Source: Archegozetes longisetosus (Eukaryota > Arthropoda > Arachnida > Sarcoptiformes > Trhypochthoniidae). From it: 64,000 nt of DNA. Shown piece by piece: positions 37,059-48,920 of the stretch. The position numbers and the translations under genes were made by a program. The stretch lies in assembly GCA_018873245.2 (NCBI GenBank), contig JAEMBT020000003.1, positions 8,389,843-8,453,842 of the forward strand, given 5' to 3'. A model generated the notes under the pieces. That model saw nothing but the letters and a program-made list of their open reading frames with translations, searched no databases and was not told the DNA's origin. The number at the start of each line of letters is the position of its first letter. Within the stretch, counting starts at the first letter, position 1.

Positions 37059-39569
37059 TTTAAAACTTTTGTTTTGATATTTTCTTTTATTCTAATTGAT
37101 TTACTTTGAAATGCTTTGTAGTTTTTGTAACTTCAAATTTTTTTAATAATTGATTTTTTGGACGACTTTTAGTGTAAAAATATGAATTTTAAAATACTGG
37201 AGTATTTGTAAAGTAAAACAATATAAAAGTAACAATTATTTACACTATTTGTTATTCTTTAATTGTTGTTTAGCTACATTCTATAACAATTTTTTCTTAG
37301 CTCAATTTGTGACGAACAAATCAGAATTTAAAACATTTTTAAGATTTTTTAAATACAGCAAAAGCTCGATATAGTGAACATAACAAAAATGCTGTTCTAA
37401 TACCCTATGAAATCTAAAGCTAAAATTCATTCGATATAACAAATCTCAATATAATGAACATGCTTTAGGTACACTGAAGTATGTAGACATTCGGTATAGA
37501 ATACATTTCTTACTAATAGAGCTCAATCAATTCCTAAAAGGATTAAAATCAAGTTTTTAGCTCTAAGACTCATATCAAATTGTGATTTCTAGAATTTTGG
37601 GGTTTGGATTTTAGTGTTATTAAGAATAATATTCAGACAAAAATAACGGATTTTTAAAAATAAGTATTTCTATTGATTGTGTTAATATTAACTATTGATA
37701 AATCTGTTCTTGAGTCTGAAACATTCTAACTTTCTATATAACCAGAGAAACCCAAAATAGGTTAAGAATAGGTAAATTATGAAATAAAGAAACAAACCCT
37801 TATAGTAATTGCTCATGCTTTTATCAAAAAGTAATCGATGCATCAATGAGTTATTGCTTTTAATACATATTCAGATTTACACTAATGTAGTACTTTGTTT
37901 ATGCTTTTTATGATTTTTGTAAATTATTGTTCAAAGTTGAAAAAACTTTAGAAATGACCAAAAGTTACTCATTTGATTATTTTTTGATAAGAACTTGAAC
38001 AATTACTATAAGGGTTTGTTCCACTACAGTGTTTCATGATTTAACTTATTTTAAACCTATTTTGGGCTCCTCTGGATATAAAGTACAGCTCTATGTAACA
38101 AACGAAAACTTTAGCCACTTGAGTGTTCGTTATATCGAGCTTATACTGTAGCGAGGAATAAACTCTAATCCAATTGAACATTAATTGCTTTACATTTTCA
38201 ACTCTTGAATTTCAGTTAATGACTATTTCATTAAATGGCAATCCGAACATTTTAATCACGTTCGAAAGCCTCAAAATCAAAGAATTTTGTTGAAGGTAGA
38301 ACAAAAGTGAGATCTAATACAGTTCGAATCATTTCAATAATTTTGACTGATTTCCAACAATTGAAGCTTATTTTAATTATTTTTGTTTCTCATTATTGAG
38401 ACAGTAAACAGGAGAATCGCAGCCGTAACCAGTACAGGCAAAGAGAGTCCAGGTCTTCAAAGATTTATTGAACATTTAAGTGCAGGTCTGAACAAATGAG
38501 AAAAATAGTTTTATTATATAATGCAACAAAAAGTAATTAAAATGCATTTTTATGAATTTGTATTTGAATGTCTAAACAGACTGTCAAATTGTCCATGCAT
38601 GAAAATTTCTCAGATTACCGAGAAGTACAGTTTCTTTCATAAAGATTTGTACACCGAGGTCATAGAGATTAAAAATAATCTGGAAATAAAACACATTGAG
38701 TCACTGTCATAAATAAACGATTAAAAAATCAATATCCCGTATAAAATCTCCTTTGTTAATACAAACATAGTTGTAATTTTCATCATGTAAGTGTCATATA
38801 CATTGATATGATTTTTCTAAAGTATTAAACTCAGCTAATGACCTCGGTGTGCAAATTTTACGAAACTGTGTGTAAAATTCATTGATAAAAAAATTGATAG
38901 AGGCATTAATACATTTTGAGTGGGCGGAGCCAATTGAATGTTTTAATCTATAGCCCTTGACCTCTCGTACATACCCTAGAATATTTTAGTAGAATTCCTA
39001 ATAGTCTAGGAGAAATGAATCTTTTTCAAATTCTGTTATAATGAACAGGGCTTTGTGAACAATTTAATTATTTAAAAAATCATATATCTCCCGCCTGGAC
39101 GAGCAGTTTATAGATTATGGTTTGAGTAGATCCGTAAATATTGTTATCTTTAATCAAATGCAAACATTTTAAACACTGTTAGTTCAATGTACTAAAATTC
39201 AATTAAACTTTTATTCAATTGAAAAATATCTGTAGAGTATATTGATGCAAGTCCATCTATAACATTCAAATTGAAAGTTTTTAGTGAAATTTTGCGAAAC
39301 TTTTCGAAAATTCACAATTTTTGCGATTGTTTGATCATTTGCTGAAGGTTTGGGAAATTATTTTATTTTATTTGAAATTATCTTAGCAAATAATAGTGTG
39401 AACTCCGATAATTATCAATGAATGTTAATTTGAAGGTCAAAATTAAGTGAACACTGCGATACAACGAAACTTCAGCACTACATAAATTGACAACAGATAA
39501 GTTTTGCCACATTTCTATTTAGTTCAAACAATCTTAAGAGTTAATAAGTTTGAAAATTTTGTTATAAGT
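37059..39569. other. intergenic containing a foldback transposon
   Basis: Apart from the element at 37356-38148 the sequence is AT-rich. A 63-codon frame at 38521-38712 shows no recognisable family. The promoters of the acidic-protein gene and the acyl-CoA synthetase gene probably lie at either end. Confidence 0.45.
37356..38148. mobile_element. pogo/Tigger-like palindromic MITE
   Basis: A 793 bp element flanked by TA dinucleotides, as expected for TA target-site duplication. The left end reads CAGCAAAAGCTCGATATAG and the inverted right end CAGTATAAGCTCGATATAAC. These resemble pogo/Tigger terminal repeats (CAG...CTCGATATAACGA). A second pair of inverted arms lies inside (about 37734-37860 against 37955-38085; shared core CAAACCCTTATAGTAATTG and CCCAAAATAGGTT). 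No transposase frame remains, so it is non-autonomous. Confidence 0.8.
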
Positions 39570-41728
39570 ATGTCTAATGAAATAGTTTTGAGGTCAACAA
39601 GACCTGACTATGAAATACCACTCCAATCGGTCGGACAATTAGTTTGGAATAGATTACAACAATTTGATCAGAATTCAAAGTGTATTGTAAGTTAATTCGT
39701 AAAACTTCAAATTAAATTCACTTCTTCAATGTCCAATATTTGATAAGTAATAAACTTTGCAATTAGATTGAGGCCATTTCTGGTAACACATTGACTATAA
39801 AACAACTCATATCTCAAGCAAATAGTATTGCAGTCGCATTACTCAAAAGAGGAATCACGAAATCGGACAGAATTGCGTGTTTGAGCGCTAATACAATTCC
39901 TTACGCCGTATCACAATTTGCGGCTTACTTTCTTGGAACAACTCTAGTGCCTCTGAGCCCCACATTTAATATCTATGAACTGAAGAAAGAAATTAAAAAC
40001 AGTGGCTCAACAGTTATATTGACTTCGAAGAAAAATGCTCACTATTTCGATAAGATAATCGAGGATACGAACGTTAATTATAATAACGAACAAATAAAAC
40101 TCGTTGTCTCGTTTGATGGCAATCACAAAAATTATGTGACATTCAGTCAGTTGTTAGAAGAGGGGAGAGATCAAAATCTTGAAAGAATTCCATACTTCAA
40201 AATAGATCCAAAAGATGACATTTTCATGCTTATATACACCTCTGGAAGCACTGGTTTACCAAAGAGTACAATCATTTCCCACTACATGATTGTTGCAATT
40301 CTTATAGATATACTCAATTCGAACCAATTAGAAAAGCCTATTTTTTCACTTCATCAGCCTTTCGGTCATATGAGCGGTTCATTGTATCTACCGCTCTGGG
40401 CTATATTAGGTGGTACTTCAATTATATATGAAGAATATGATGATGAATTGATTTTGAAGTCAATTGAGAAATACAGAATCAATTTATGTCATGTATATCC
40501 AGCTTTTAGTCAGAAATTAATTAAAGGGGAATTAGCAGACAAATATGATTTATCCAGTCTTAAATTAATATGGACCGCAGGGTTAGCTTTTCAGGAAATA
40601 TTGCAAAGGCCTTAATCGAAAAATTCAATGTTATTTTCAGAGAAGGTATGAATTTTTGTATTTTGGCTCAGTTCAGCGACAAATCATTTGACTGATAATC
40701 GTTTAACCCACAACACTTCACCGAAAATGCCTGAAGAAGATGTTTTAATTGATTTAACCTAACTCAGTTCAGATTAATTCAATTTATCTTAGCTTGACTT
40801 AGTTTGAGTTTATTAAACCTTCAATTGATTAAATTTAGTTATCCGCCAGACATCTTTGAATTTGTTGTATACACAATTGTCAATTAAATATGTGTTAGTC
40901 AGCTGATTTTTAGTTGGGTGATTTGTCGACGATACGAGTTGTCAGTAGAAAAAAATTTCGATGAAACTTAACTGACCCCAGTTATAAAATTGTTGAATTT
41001 TTACATTATTAACTTCTTTCAAGTTTATGGATTGACTGAATGCCCCGTCGTTACTGAATTTCCGGATATGAATCCGGTCGAATTTATACCCGGAAATGTC
41101 GGACGAGTTTCAGCAAATACTCAACTCAAGATTGTTGACTTTGTTACAGGTCACAGTTTGGGACCTAATATTAATGGTGAAATTTGTGTTAAGGGGCCAA
41201 AAATGTTTTCAGGATATCTGAACAATCACAGCGCTACCGAAGACGCCGTCGATAGTGATGGATGGCTTCATACAGGAGATATCGGACATTTCGATGATAA
41301 TGACAGAATTTTCATAACTGATAGATTGAAGGAACTGATCAAGTATGGCACGTATCAGGTCTCACCCGCAGAAATCGAACAGTTTTTGTTAACTCATGAA
41401 GCAGTGGCTGACGTTGCGGTCGTTGGAGTTAAACATCAAATTGACAATCAATGGCCGAGAGCTTATGTTAAGCTAAAAGATGGAAAAAGTGTAACTGAGG
41501 ATGAAATCAAAAAATATGTTTCAGGTTTGAGATGACATTCCTTCGAGAAAATCTACAAATCATGCTATGAATTGAAAGTTAAAACACCTTTTATTCTTAG
41601 ACTCAATGGGTTTTACGAGGCAATTGCGTGCGGGAGTTGTATTTGTGGACAAAATACCACGAATTAGTATCGGAAAAATTGATAGAAAGTATTTCAAACA
41701 ATTAGTCATCAGTGAAGTGATTGATTAA
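39570..41728 (+). CDS. AMP-binding acyl-CoA synthetase/luciferase-like enzyme, one-base frame break
   Basis: Four exons: 39570-39686, 39767-40645, 41024-41524, 41601-41728, about 541 residues if the break is ignored. Adenylate-forming signatures are intact: YTSGSTGLPKS (P-loop), VYGLTECPVVTEF, GYLNN...DSDGWLHTGDIG, ITDRLKELIKYGTYQVSPAEIE and the terminal PRISIGKIDRKYF with the catalytic lysine. The family activates carboxylic acids through an acyl-AMP. The substrate cannot be told, and ACSF2-, 4CL- and luciferase-like members look alike. The frame breaks inside exon 2 at a T4 run (40588-40591), after WTAGLAF. The following bases continue the family sequence (IAKALIEKFNVIFRE) in the neighbouring frame. 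No peroxisomal SKL-type end is present. Confidence 0.82.
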
Positions 41729-42579
41729 AGGGCTATTACTAGAGCGTCTACATTTCGGGAAATCTCAAATCATCTGAAACTTAATCAGCGGGAAATCAAT
41801 TTTTGAGTGCGTATCGAGTAATAAGAAGTCATATGGTGACATCCTTATTTTCCCGAATAAGTCCCGAATTGAGAAAAATTCCCTGAGTTTTCTAAAATTT
41901 AAGTTTTCACAGCACAAAAAACTTTCTATATGACATTACATTAGATTTTTTGCAATTTTCTAATTGAAATAACAACATATAGCATGTAATATAGAAAAAT
42001 TAACACTTTTCAAACTTCGACTTCGCGCTAACTTATCTACGAATAACATAAACGATCTTATTTATAGTTTGAAAGTTATTTGTAGATAAGTCAGAGCGAA
42101 ATGAAAGTTTACAAACTATTGAACATTTAAATGTAATAAATTCAATCAATTTTTAGATTTTCTGTAATAAGATAGTAATTCGAGTTTCCCGAATAAGCCC
42201 CCAATTGTGTCTTTTTCAACTCCTCTTTCCCTCCCGAATCAGGAGGTTATATGTCCCAAATTATAGACGCCTTAGTTATTACTAAAAGTTTGCACAAAAT
42301 TCGTAACGCAATAACTTTTTTATTACTAAACAAAATTTAAAGAGTAATAGATGTATTGAAAGAGCATTAAACAAGCTTTAGTTGAACATAAAGTTTGGTA
42401 GATTATCTGCCACTTTTCGAATATTTGTCTTCACTTTCTTCACGAGGTCAATTATTACTTCTGGACAAATACCGCGCAACTTTTGTCTAATAGGAATCTT
42501 CAAGTTATCAATATTTTTGGCTTTCGGTTCCACGTCTTTGCTTCTAAAAAATTCACTTCCAACGTCTTTACTTCCAATG

Positions 42580-42962
42580 CGTCTTTACTTCCAATACCTC
42601 TACGTCCAACGATAGTTAAATATAGTTAGTTTCAAAATATTCAATGAAAAATTTAAAATAAATTCAAACTGAAATCAATAGAATGGAACAGGTTTGATGT
42701 AAAAATGACTGTTTTATTGAATTTTACTTGATTGAGATGGACACTAATGAATAACATTGAATCCTTACGAGATGTGTAATTCATTAAATTGCACTAAATC
42801 GTACTAAATTTTATTAAATTGAAATGATTTATTGTGTACTCTATTAAAAATTCTGTCCGGTTTGCGCATAATGCAGAATATCTCATTGAAGTTTTCATTG
42901 AGTATTTTGGAACTAACTGTATTTAAAGACGTTGGACGTAGAGGTATTGGAAGTAAAGACGT
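42580..42962. mobile_element. foldback/MITE-like inverted-repeat element
   Basis: The left arm (42580-42650) and right arm (about 42888-42962) are inverted copies over roughly 70 bp. They share the core CGTCTTTACTTCCAATACCT followed by CTACGTCCAACG and, further in, AGTTAGTT-CAAAATA-TCAATGAAAA. The spacer is about 240 bp of AT-rich DNA without a frame. Just left of the left arm are partial tandem copies of ACTTCCAA(C/T)G(C)GTCTTT. Confidence 0.75.
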
Positions 42963-44029
42963 GTTACGTTGGCTTTCTAGTCATTTTTATAAACGTTAAA
43001 GTTAAGGTGACACCAAAACTTCTCAATCGGTGGCAATTAGGGATGTTTGACGGGTTATGTGTGCGCTCGAGAGCTTTACACCAAAGGACAATCCACCTTA
43101 AGCAACTGTGAGTGGGCAAAGACTATTAACCTCATGGTTCGATGGTAAATATAGATACACATCGGTAGATAGTACCTTTTGCGGGCGGTTACTTTCGATG
43201 GTCGATCTTAATAGTATTCGATGTGGGAGTCTAACCATATATTGTATGCCCATACTTTATTCATAAATTACGTGAAACAATTTTTTAAAATTCATCTATT
43301 GAAATTATATTTACATAGTGTTTTATGTTTTATATCTATATTTATGTAATGGTCCTCAATGGAAACCAGTTTTTTAACTGATCGAGTTAACTAATTTCAA
43401 TTTCAAAAAATAGTTTCACCGCTAGATAGTCTCTCCAGAGCACGCTCCGGAGAGACTACCTAGCTCGCGAGCTATTCCCATCCGCCATCCTCCATCCGCC
43501 AACCGTTCGCCCTAATGTATTTTCAACACGTAAAATTTACCTTAATGATTTTTATGAATTTTTATATTTTTAATTTTTTGATTTTTTTAAGCTTCGAAAA
43601 TTTTTTAATTTTATGATTTTATAGTTTTTTGGTTTATTTTATTTATTTTTAATGAAATGGGTGTACCACTGGTCCACCCTCCCCAATGGTACGCCATAAA
43701 TTATTCTTGTAATGATGACGATAATAATGATGATGATAATAATAATGATAATGATGATGATCCTTATGGTGTTACATCTGAATCTATCTCCGTTGTGCCT
43801 AATTCAGTTGTACTATCATAAAGATCTTGAGCCATTTTGCATAACCAGGGAAAGACTCGTACATATGTCATAAATATCTTAAATCCTTCCCAAGGAGCGC
43901 AATTCCCTGTTCCCCTTGACCTTTTAGAAACCTACATTTGTATAGGTGCTCGCTAAGGTAACTATCAATAAAATCGGGCCTATATGACTTGATAGTTTCC
44001 TAAATAGTCCTCCATTACTCTCCTATATT

Positions 44030-44066
44030 TTCTCTCTGTCTGTCTGTCCGTCCGTCTGTCTGTCTA

Positions 44067-44122
<56 letters not shown>
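44030..44122. repeat. compound microsatellite, (TCTG)n then (TG)26
   Basis: Degenerate TCTG/TCCG tetranucleotides lead into an uninterrupted 52 bp TG run at 44071-44122. It lies about 240 bp upstream of the hexosaminidase start. Confidence 0.95.
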
Positions 44123-44124
<2 letters not shown>

Positions 44125-44360
44125 TGTCGTCATGAAGCTGCAAATTAACAGCTGCGTAATAATTTATAGTAAACATATCTACAACCTTATTCATCGATAA
44201 GATATGAATGTGCAATTCCTTTTCAGCCGACCTAATATATAGTATCACTAACTTTTACTTCATCTAATAAATTGAATATCAAACTTTTTCAACTTTAGAT
44301 TTTAAATTAACAATTAACATCAAAAGTGTAATTCATAGTGAATTCACTAAATTATTGAAA

Positions 44361-46314
44361 ATGAACATAAATTTATTAATTTGTATCAGCATTTTGGCGA
44401 TAACTATATCTTTTGGTGAAATTTCTGAGGGAAAGGTAATTATCTATTAAAAATTAATAATAAATTTTTACGTTAATTTATGTTATATTTAAGATTGTAA
44501 AAATGGCATACTTTTAAAAATAGTTTTAAAATAATTTTTTCCATTGGGCCTAATGTTAAAGTTTAAGAAAATGTTTTTAAATGGTGAATTTTTAGAGCAG
44601 TGTCAAAATAATTTTTATATTATATTGAAAATTAATTATATTTTATAGCGAAGCGGTGTCCGCGTCGAATGGCCGTGGCCCCATCCCCAACATATGCAGA
44701 CATTGGATTCAACAATGTCCCTCACCCCACAAACTTTTAAAATTATATCAAATTTAGCTCATTGCGACATAATTGATCATGCTATCGAGAGATATAAGAA
44801 ATTAGTATTTTCAATTGATTGTTCGATGCTTCATCATGGGCCTGCTACGAATACTGCGTCAAATGCCACACATTTATTATATAAAAAAGCAGCCAATCAA
44901 TTACATAATTTAACAGTTAATATAGAATCGGAAAATTGTGAAAAATATCCGTACGAAAATATGGATGAGAGTTACTCATTGCACGTTAATAGTCCGAAAC
45001 ACCCGAATGACGCTGTACTCACGACAAAAACGATTTGGGGAGCATTAAGAGGTTTGGAGACATTTTCTCACTTGATGCAATATGATAATGGAAAATATTC
45101 AGCAATTTCCACGGCAATCGATGATTTTCCGACATTTAATCATCGGGGGTTAATGATTGATACATCACGACATTTTCAAACTAAAGATGTTCTTAAAATG
45201 AATTTAGATGCAATGTCTTATAATAAAATGAACGTATTCCATTGGCACATGACTGATGATAATTCATTTCCATACGTTAGTAAAGTATTTCCAACATTAA
45301 GTGAAAAAGCGTCATATAATGCTCATAGTGTTTACACACATGATGATATCGCCGAAATTATTGAATACGCCCGTTTGAGAGGAATTCGAGTGATAGTGGA
45401 GTTTGATTCACCCGCACATTTACACTCATGGGGCAGAGCTCATCCTGAGATATTAACTCCCTGTGGTAATGAAAAGGGTCCAATAAATGTCGCATCAAAT
45501 ATAACATATACATTCCTCGAAGAGCTTTTCTCAGAAGTGGCATCCCTTTTCCCTGATCAATATATTCATTTGGGTGGTGATGAGGTCAGTCCCAAATGTT
45601 GGTGGGATAACCCTGATGTTAGGAAGTTTATGACCGATCATCACATACCTGATTTGCCACGTCTTGAAGAACATTACTACCATCGTTTGGCCGATATTAT
45701 GAAAAAGTTGAATAAAAAGTTCATATGGTGGGAGGATCCTATCGGTACGGATAAAAGTGGTCTTAAGCTTGATGCCAATGCAATTATTCAAGTATGGAAA
45801 CCGATGTCCAATTTGACCGGTTGGATTAATAATGTCATTAGAATTTCCAACTTGGGTTATAAAATGATACTTTCCTCGCCGTGGTATTTGAGTAATACGG
45901 AACATCCGCGTGAAATTGATTTAAGACACTATTATGAGATTCATCCACGAGATATCAATGCACCACAACATGCTAAAGATTTAATTATTGGAGGAGAAGC
46001 GTGTATTTGGACAGAGGTCATTGCATCTGATCGTTTAATGGATGTCGCATGGTAGAGATAAATTTAAACAATATACCAACCTAACTCGACTAAACCTAAT
46101 CAAATTCCACTCTTTGATCTTGAACATTTTTCTAGTTTAATCATTTTTTAGGCCTTTGGCTTCAACTGTTGCTGAACGATTATGGTCACCGGAATGGATC
46201 AAGAGTTGGAATAATATGCATGAAAGGTTTGAAGATCAGCGATGTCGAATGCGTGAACGTGGAATTAAACTTCAAGCAGTTTCAGGCATTGATAATGAAT
46301 GTCATTGTGCTTAA
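44361..46314 (+). CDS. beta-N-acetylhexosaminidase, GH20
   Basis: Three exons: 44361-44435, 44649-46051, 46152-46314, giving 546 residues, similar to HEXA/HEXB. The first exon encodes a signal peptide (NLLICISILAITISFG). The mature part has the GH20 N-terminal beta domain (VRVEWPWPHPQHM, LTPQTFKI, SYSLHV, TIWGALRGLETFS). The catalytic barrel follows: FNHRGLMIDTSRHF, MNVFHWHMTDDNSFP, VEFDSPAHLHSWG and, near residue 331, HLGGDEVSPKCW with the catalytic Asp-Glu pair. It ends with GGEACIWTEV, then AERLWS. The enzyme removes terminal GlcNAc/GalNAc from glycans or chitooligosaccharides in lysosomes or outside the cell. AATAAA lies near 46437. Confidence 0.95.
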
Positions 46315-46527
46315 TATGCAGTTATGTAACGATCAGTAAAACTACAGAATTCTCTACTTCTTCTACTTCATTACCGCCACAAAAGCAATTTTATTGCTTC
46401 AATTTGTGTTTAGTAAATTGCTAGTAAAGTAAAAGAAATAAATGGATAGAAATTAAATCTAAAAATCTTTTTTGTTCAAATTAGTGATTTTCTATAAAGA
46501 AGTTTGACAAGCCCTGGCAATCAATTA

Positions 46528-47140
46528 TCTATATAATAAAATGCTTAAATGCTCTTTCTGTACGACCAGTCAAAAACTTTCTTCGTGGTCATCACAGAGA
46601 AATCAGACTGGTTTCAATGTTTTTCATCTGATGCAAAGAGTTGATTAAAGTGTTTTTTAGACTAAAAGTTAACTACTATTCTATTTTTCAATTTCGTGAA
46701 TACGCCACTTAATTGAAACACAATACGATTTAAATAAGCAAAGTTCTGAACAAGAAAAGACATTGCACTACATGCAAGTAACTCGCACATATAGCAAACG
46801 AAAACAACGATTAGTAAAATTAAGCTAAATTTTTTAATATTGTTTTAAGATTTTTTAAAGTGAAATTGAAGTGTATTTTTTATCTGTGTTTGTACATGTA
46901 ATTATATTATTACAAATATTAGTGATTGTGATACAAGCAAAAGATTCGACGACTAATAAAGTCGTCGAAGATTTAGTAAGGTTTTAGAGTTATTCTAAGT
47001 TTTTAGACTAATACTAAATGAGAGAAAAAAATTGAAAATCTCTATTTAAAGAACTATTTATTTGTTGAATAAAGTTTTAAATCTTTATTTTTTATGAACT
47101 TAATAACGGGATTTTGCCCGTATTTCTAGCTAGTATAATA
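46528..47140. mobile_element. Helentron/HINE-like non-autonomous element (tentative)
   Basis: The left boundary reads TATATAATAAAATGCTTAAATG. The right end has a small GC stem, ACGGGATTTTGCCCGT, followed by TTTCTAGCTAGTA. An AT-rich start plus a terminal GGGC/GCCC hairpin ending in CTAG-type sequence recalls Helentron-associated repeats in arthropods. An internal hairpin CGACGACTAATAAAGTCGTCG lies at about 46948-46968. No protein frame. The family assignment is inference. Confidence 0.4.
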
Positions 47141-47906
47141 TAAGATATAATTATTTATTATTGACACATTAATGCATAGGTGGGGATCCCGCCATCAGCC
47201 CCCACTCAACACCCCTAAAAGATTTGCGATTGAGGTTTTCGGCGGCAACAAGTGACGCGAGTGGGCTCGTTTGGTTAAGCCGTGATTTCATAAGAGCTGA
47301 TTTTTCAGAACCATACCCCGTATGGATGGCAGGATTAAATTCATTATTTTATAAATTGACTTTTCAACTGATCTATATGTATTTTTTAACGCTGATTCCG
47401 AATATGAAATCCAAATTTTTTATATCGAATACTTTTCGAGATATTCGACTAAATATTTTATATCGACTTTTTCCACTTTAAGATTTTTTATTATATGATA
47501 TATGATTTCGATGTAGAATATAACGCTGATTACAATTATCAAACCCGTTTTTCGATATCTATAATATCCTTAGAGAAAATCGAAGATTCATTTTAAACGT
47601 TTACTTTAAGGACATCTAGCGGTTAAACTATAACTTATACAGAGGTAGGCCCATAGACAATTTTGATCAGAATGATGACCTCTATTAAAATATATCATGA
47701 GACCCCGGTGTATGGATAGCCAGAATCTCATAGACTTATTTTCATCGATCTTCAATGTATTATGATACTATGTATAATAATATATAATAATAATTTGCAT
47801 ATTTTAGATATACCATTGTATAATGTCACATTTATTTTAAAACTCAAGTTTTTAAGGGAAAAGAGTTATAATCTTTTTACATTATTTATATAATAATTGA
47901 TATTAG

Positions 47907-47935
47907 GTTGGTACAAAAGTCTTACGAAATTCATA
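47907..47935. repeat. mariner-like terminal sequence fragment (tentative)
   Basis: TTAGGTTGGTACAAAAGTCT resembles a mariner terminal inverted repeat (TTAGGTTGGTGCAAAAGTA). No matching inverted partner or transposase frame was found nearby, so it would be a truncated copy. Confidence 0.35.
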
Positions 47936-48342
47936 TATTATTGATGAAAGTTCTAAACTAGATCAAAGTTGATTACTATGCAGTGGAGTAAATGCTGAAT
48001 CGTGATACTACAATATCTTGTTTTCGTACTTTTAATCTCGAATTTTGCATGTCCCAACTTGACATTCCTTCATATCTTAATAACTATTACTCCGCAAGAG
48101 CTGAGTTCGAGTCGGAGCAGATTTGAATTCGACTCGATTTTTACGAGGATAAGTCCCTAGGGACTTGAGCCCTTTTACTGTTTTGATTTAATTAAAGTAC
48201 CTTAGTTACCACATTTGACCCAATCCCATGTTTGACTTTTGATTTTACAGAAGTAAGCTACCTAGTCGTCAGTGGCTAACATAGGCTAAGCCGGCCGTTA
48301 GCTGACAATTGTGCTACGACTTTAAAGAAGTACACAGCATAG

Positions 48343-48872
48343 AGATGAGTGGTGCTCCGCACGAGTCGAGTCTATTTGAGCGATTTGTCAAATCGATTAA
48401 AACTTTCGGTTTCAAATCTCTAGAAAATTTGACTTGAACTCAGTCGAGTCGAGTCCGGGTATGACTCAAATCGATTTGAGTGATTTGAATTCATTTTAAG
48501 CTGTAGAGATGTTCCGTAATTTCAACATTCTGGAATTTTCTAGAGCATTATTAAAACCTGTAGAGTGTTTTAGAAACCCATGGAATACTCTAGAACTCAT
48601 TAGAGCATTCTAGAAACTTATGTAATATTTTGAAACTTCTCAAAGCATTTTAGTATTAAAGGGGGTCCACTCTATACATCCGTTTCATTTTTGAGTTGAA
48701 GAACTTATGTAATCCATTATTATTAGTTTATTCGTGTCTTCGGGTAGGCTCGACGCGAATCCAAATCAAATCGATTCGTGATTTGAACAGACTCGACTCG
48801 ATTTTTACGAGTCGAATTCAAATCTACTCCGACTCGACTCAAATTCGACATGTGCGGAGCACTAGTGACGAT
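48343..48872. mobile_element. inverted-repeat element with GTGCTCCGCAC ends
   Basis: The left end GTGGTGCTCCGCACGAGTCG and the inverted right end TAGTGCTCCGCACATGTCG pair, with many GAGTCGAGT-type repeats inside each end. A related, partly inverted segment lies outside at about 48104-48150 (GAGTCGGAGCAGATTTGAAT), matching the complement of about 48806-48838. It looks like a non-autonomous DNA transposon, perhaps hAT-like; no clear target duplication could be fixed. Confidence 0.6.
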
Positions 48873-48920
48873 TGCTTAAATCTGTAACATAACAAAGTAT
48901 AATACGAAATAGCAGCTTAG

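Larger units (their letters stand above)
41729..44360. other. intergenic with repeats between acyl-CoA synthetase and hexosaminidase
   Basis: No gene recognised. Contents include the foldback element at 42580-42962, a hairpin at 43426-43458 (TAGTCTCTCC against GGAGAGACTA), GAT/AAT triplet repeats near 43715-43762, and TCTG-type plus long TG microsatellites at 44030-44122. Confidence 0.5.
46315..48920. other. transposon-rich intergenic region
   Basis: No cellular gene recognised. Repeats here are described separately (46528-47140, 47907-47935, 48343-48872). An 85-codon frame at 47224-47481 has no known similarity. Confidence 0.5.

Noticed and set aside
43426-43458. Hairpin with TAGTCTCTCC/GGAGAGACTA stem as a possible terminator or structured RNA
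   Set aside because: Isolated inverted repeat in eukaryotic intergenic DNA with no linked gene; noted only as local structure.
44015-44248. Minus-strand frame with a His-Thr run
   Set aside because: Produced by the TG/TCTG microsatellite; no coding evidence.
47224-47481. 85-codon plus-strand frame
   Set aside because: Lies among transposon remnants, no recognisable motif, poor codon character.
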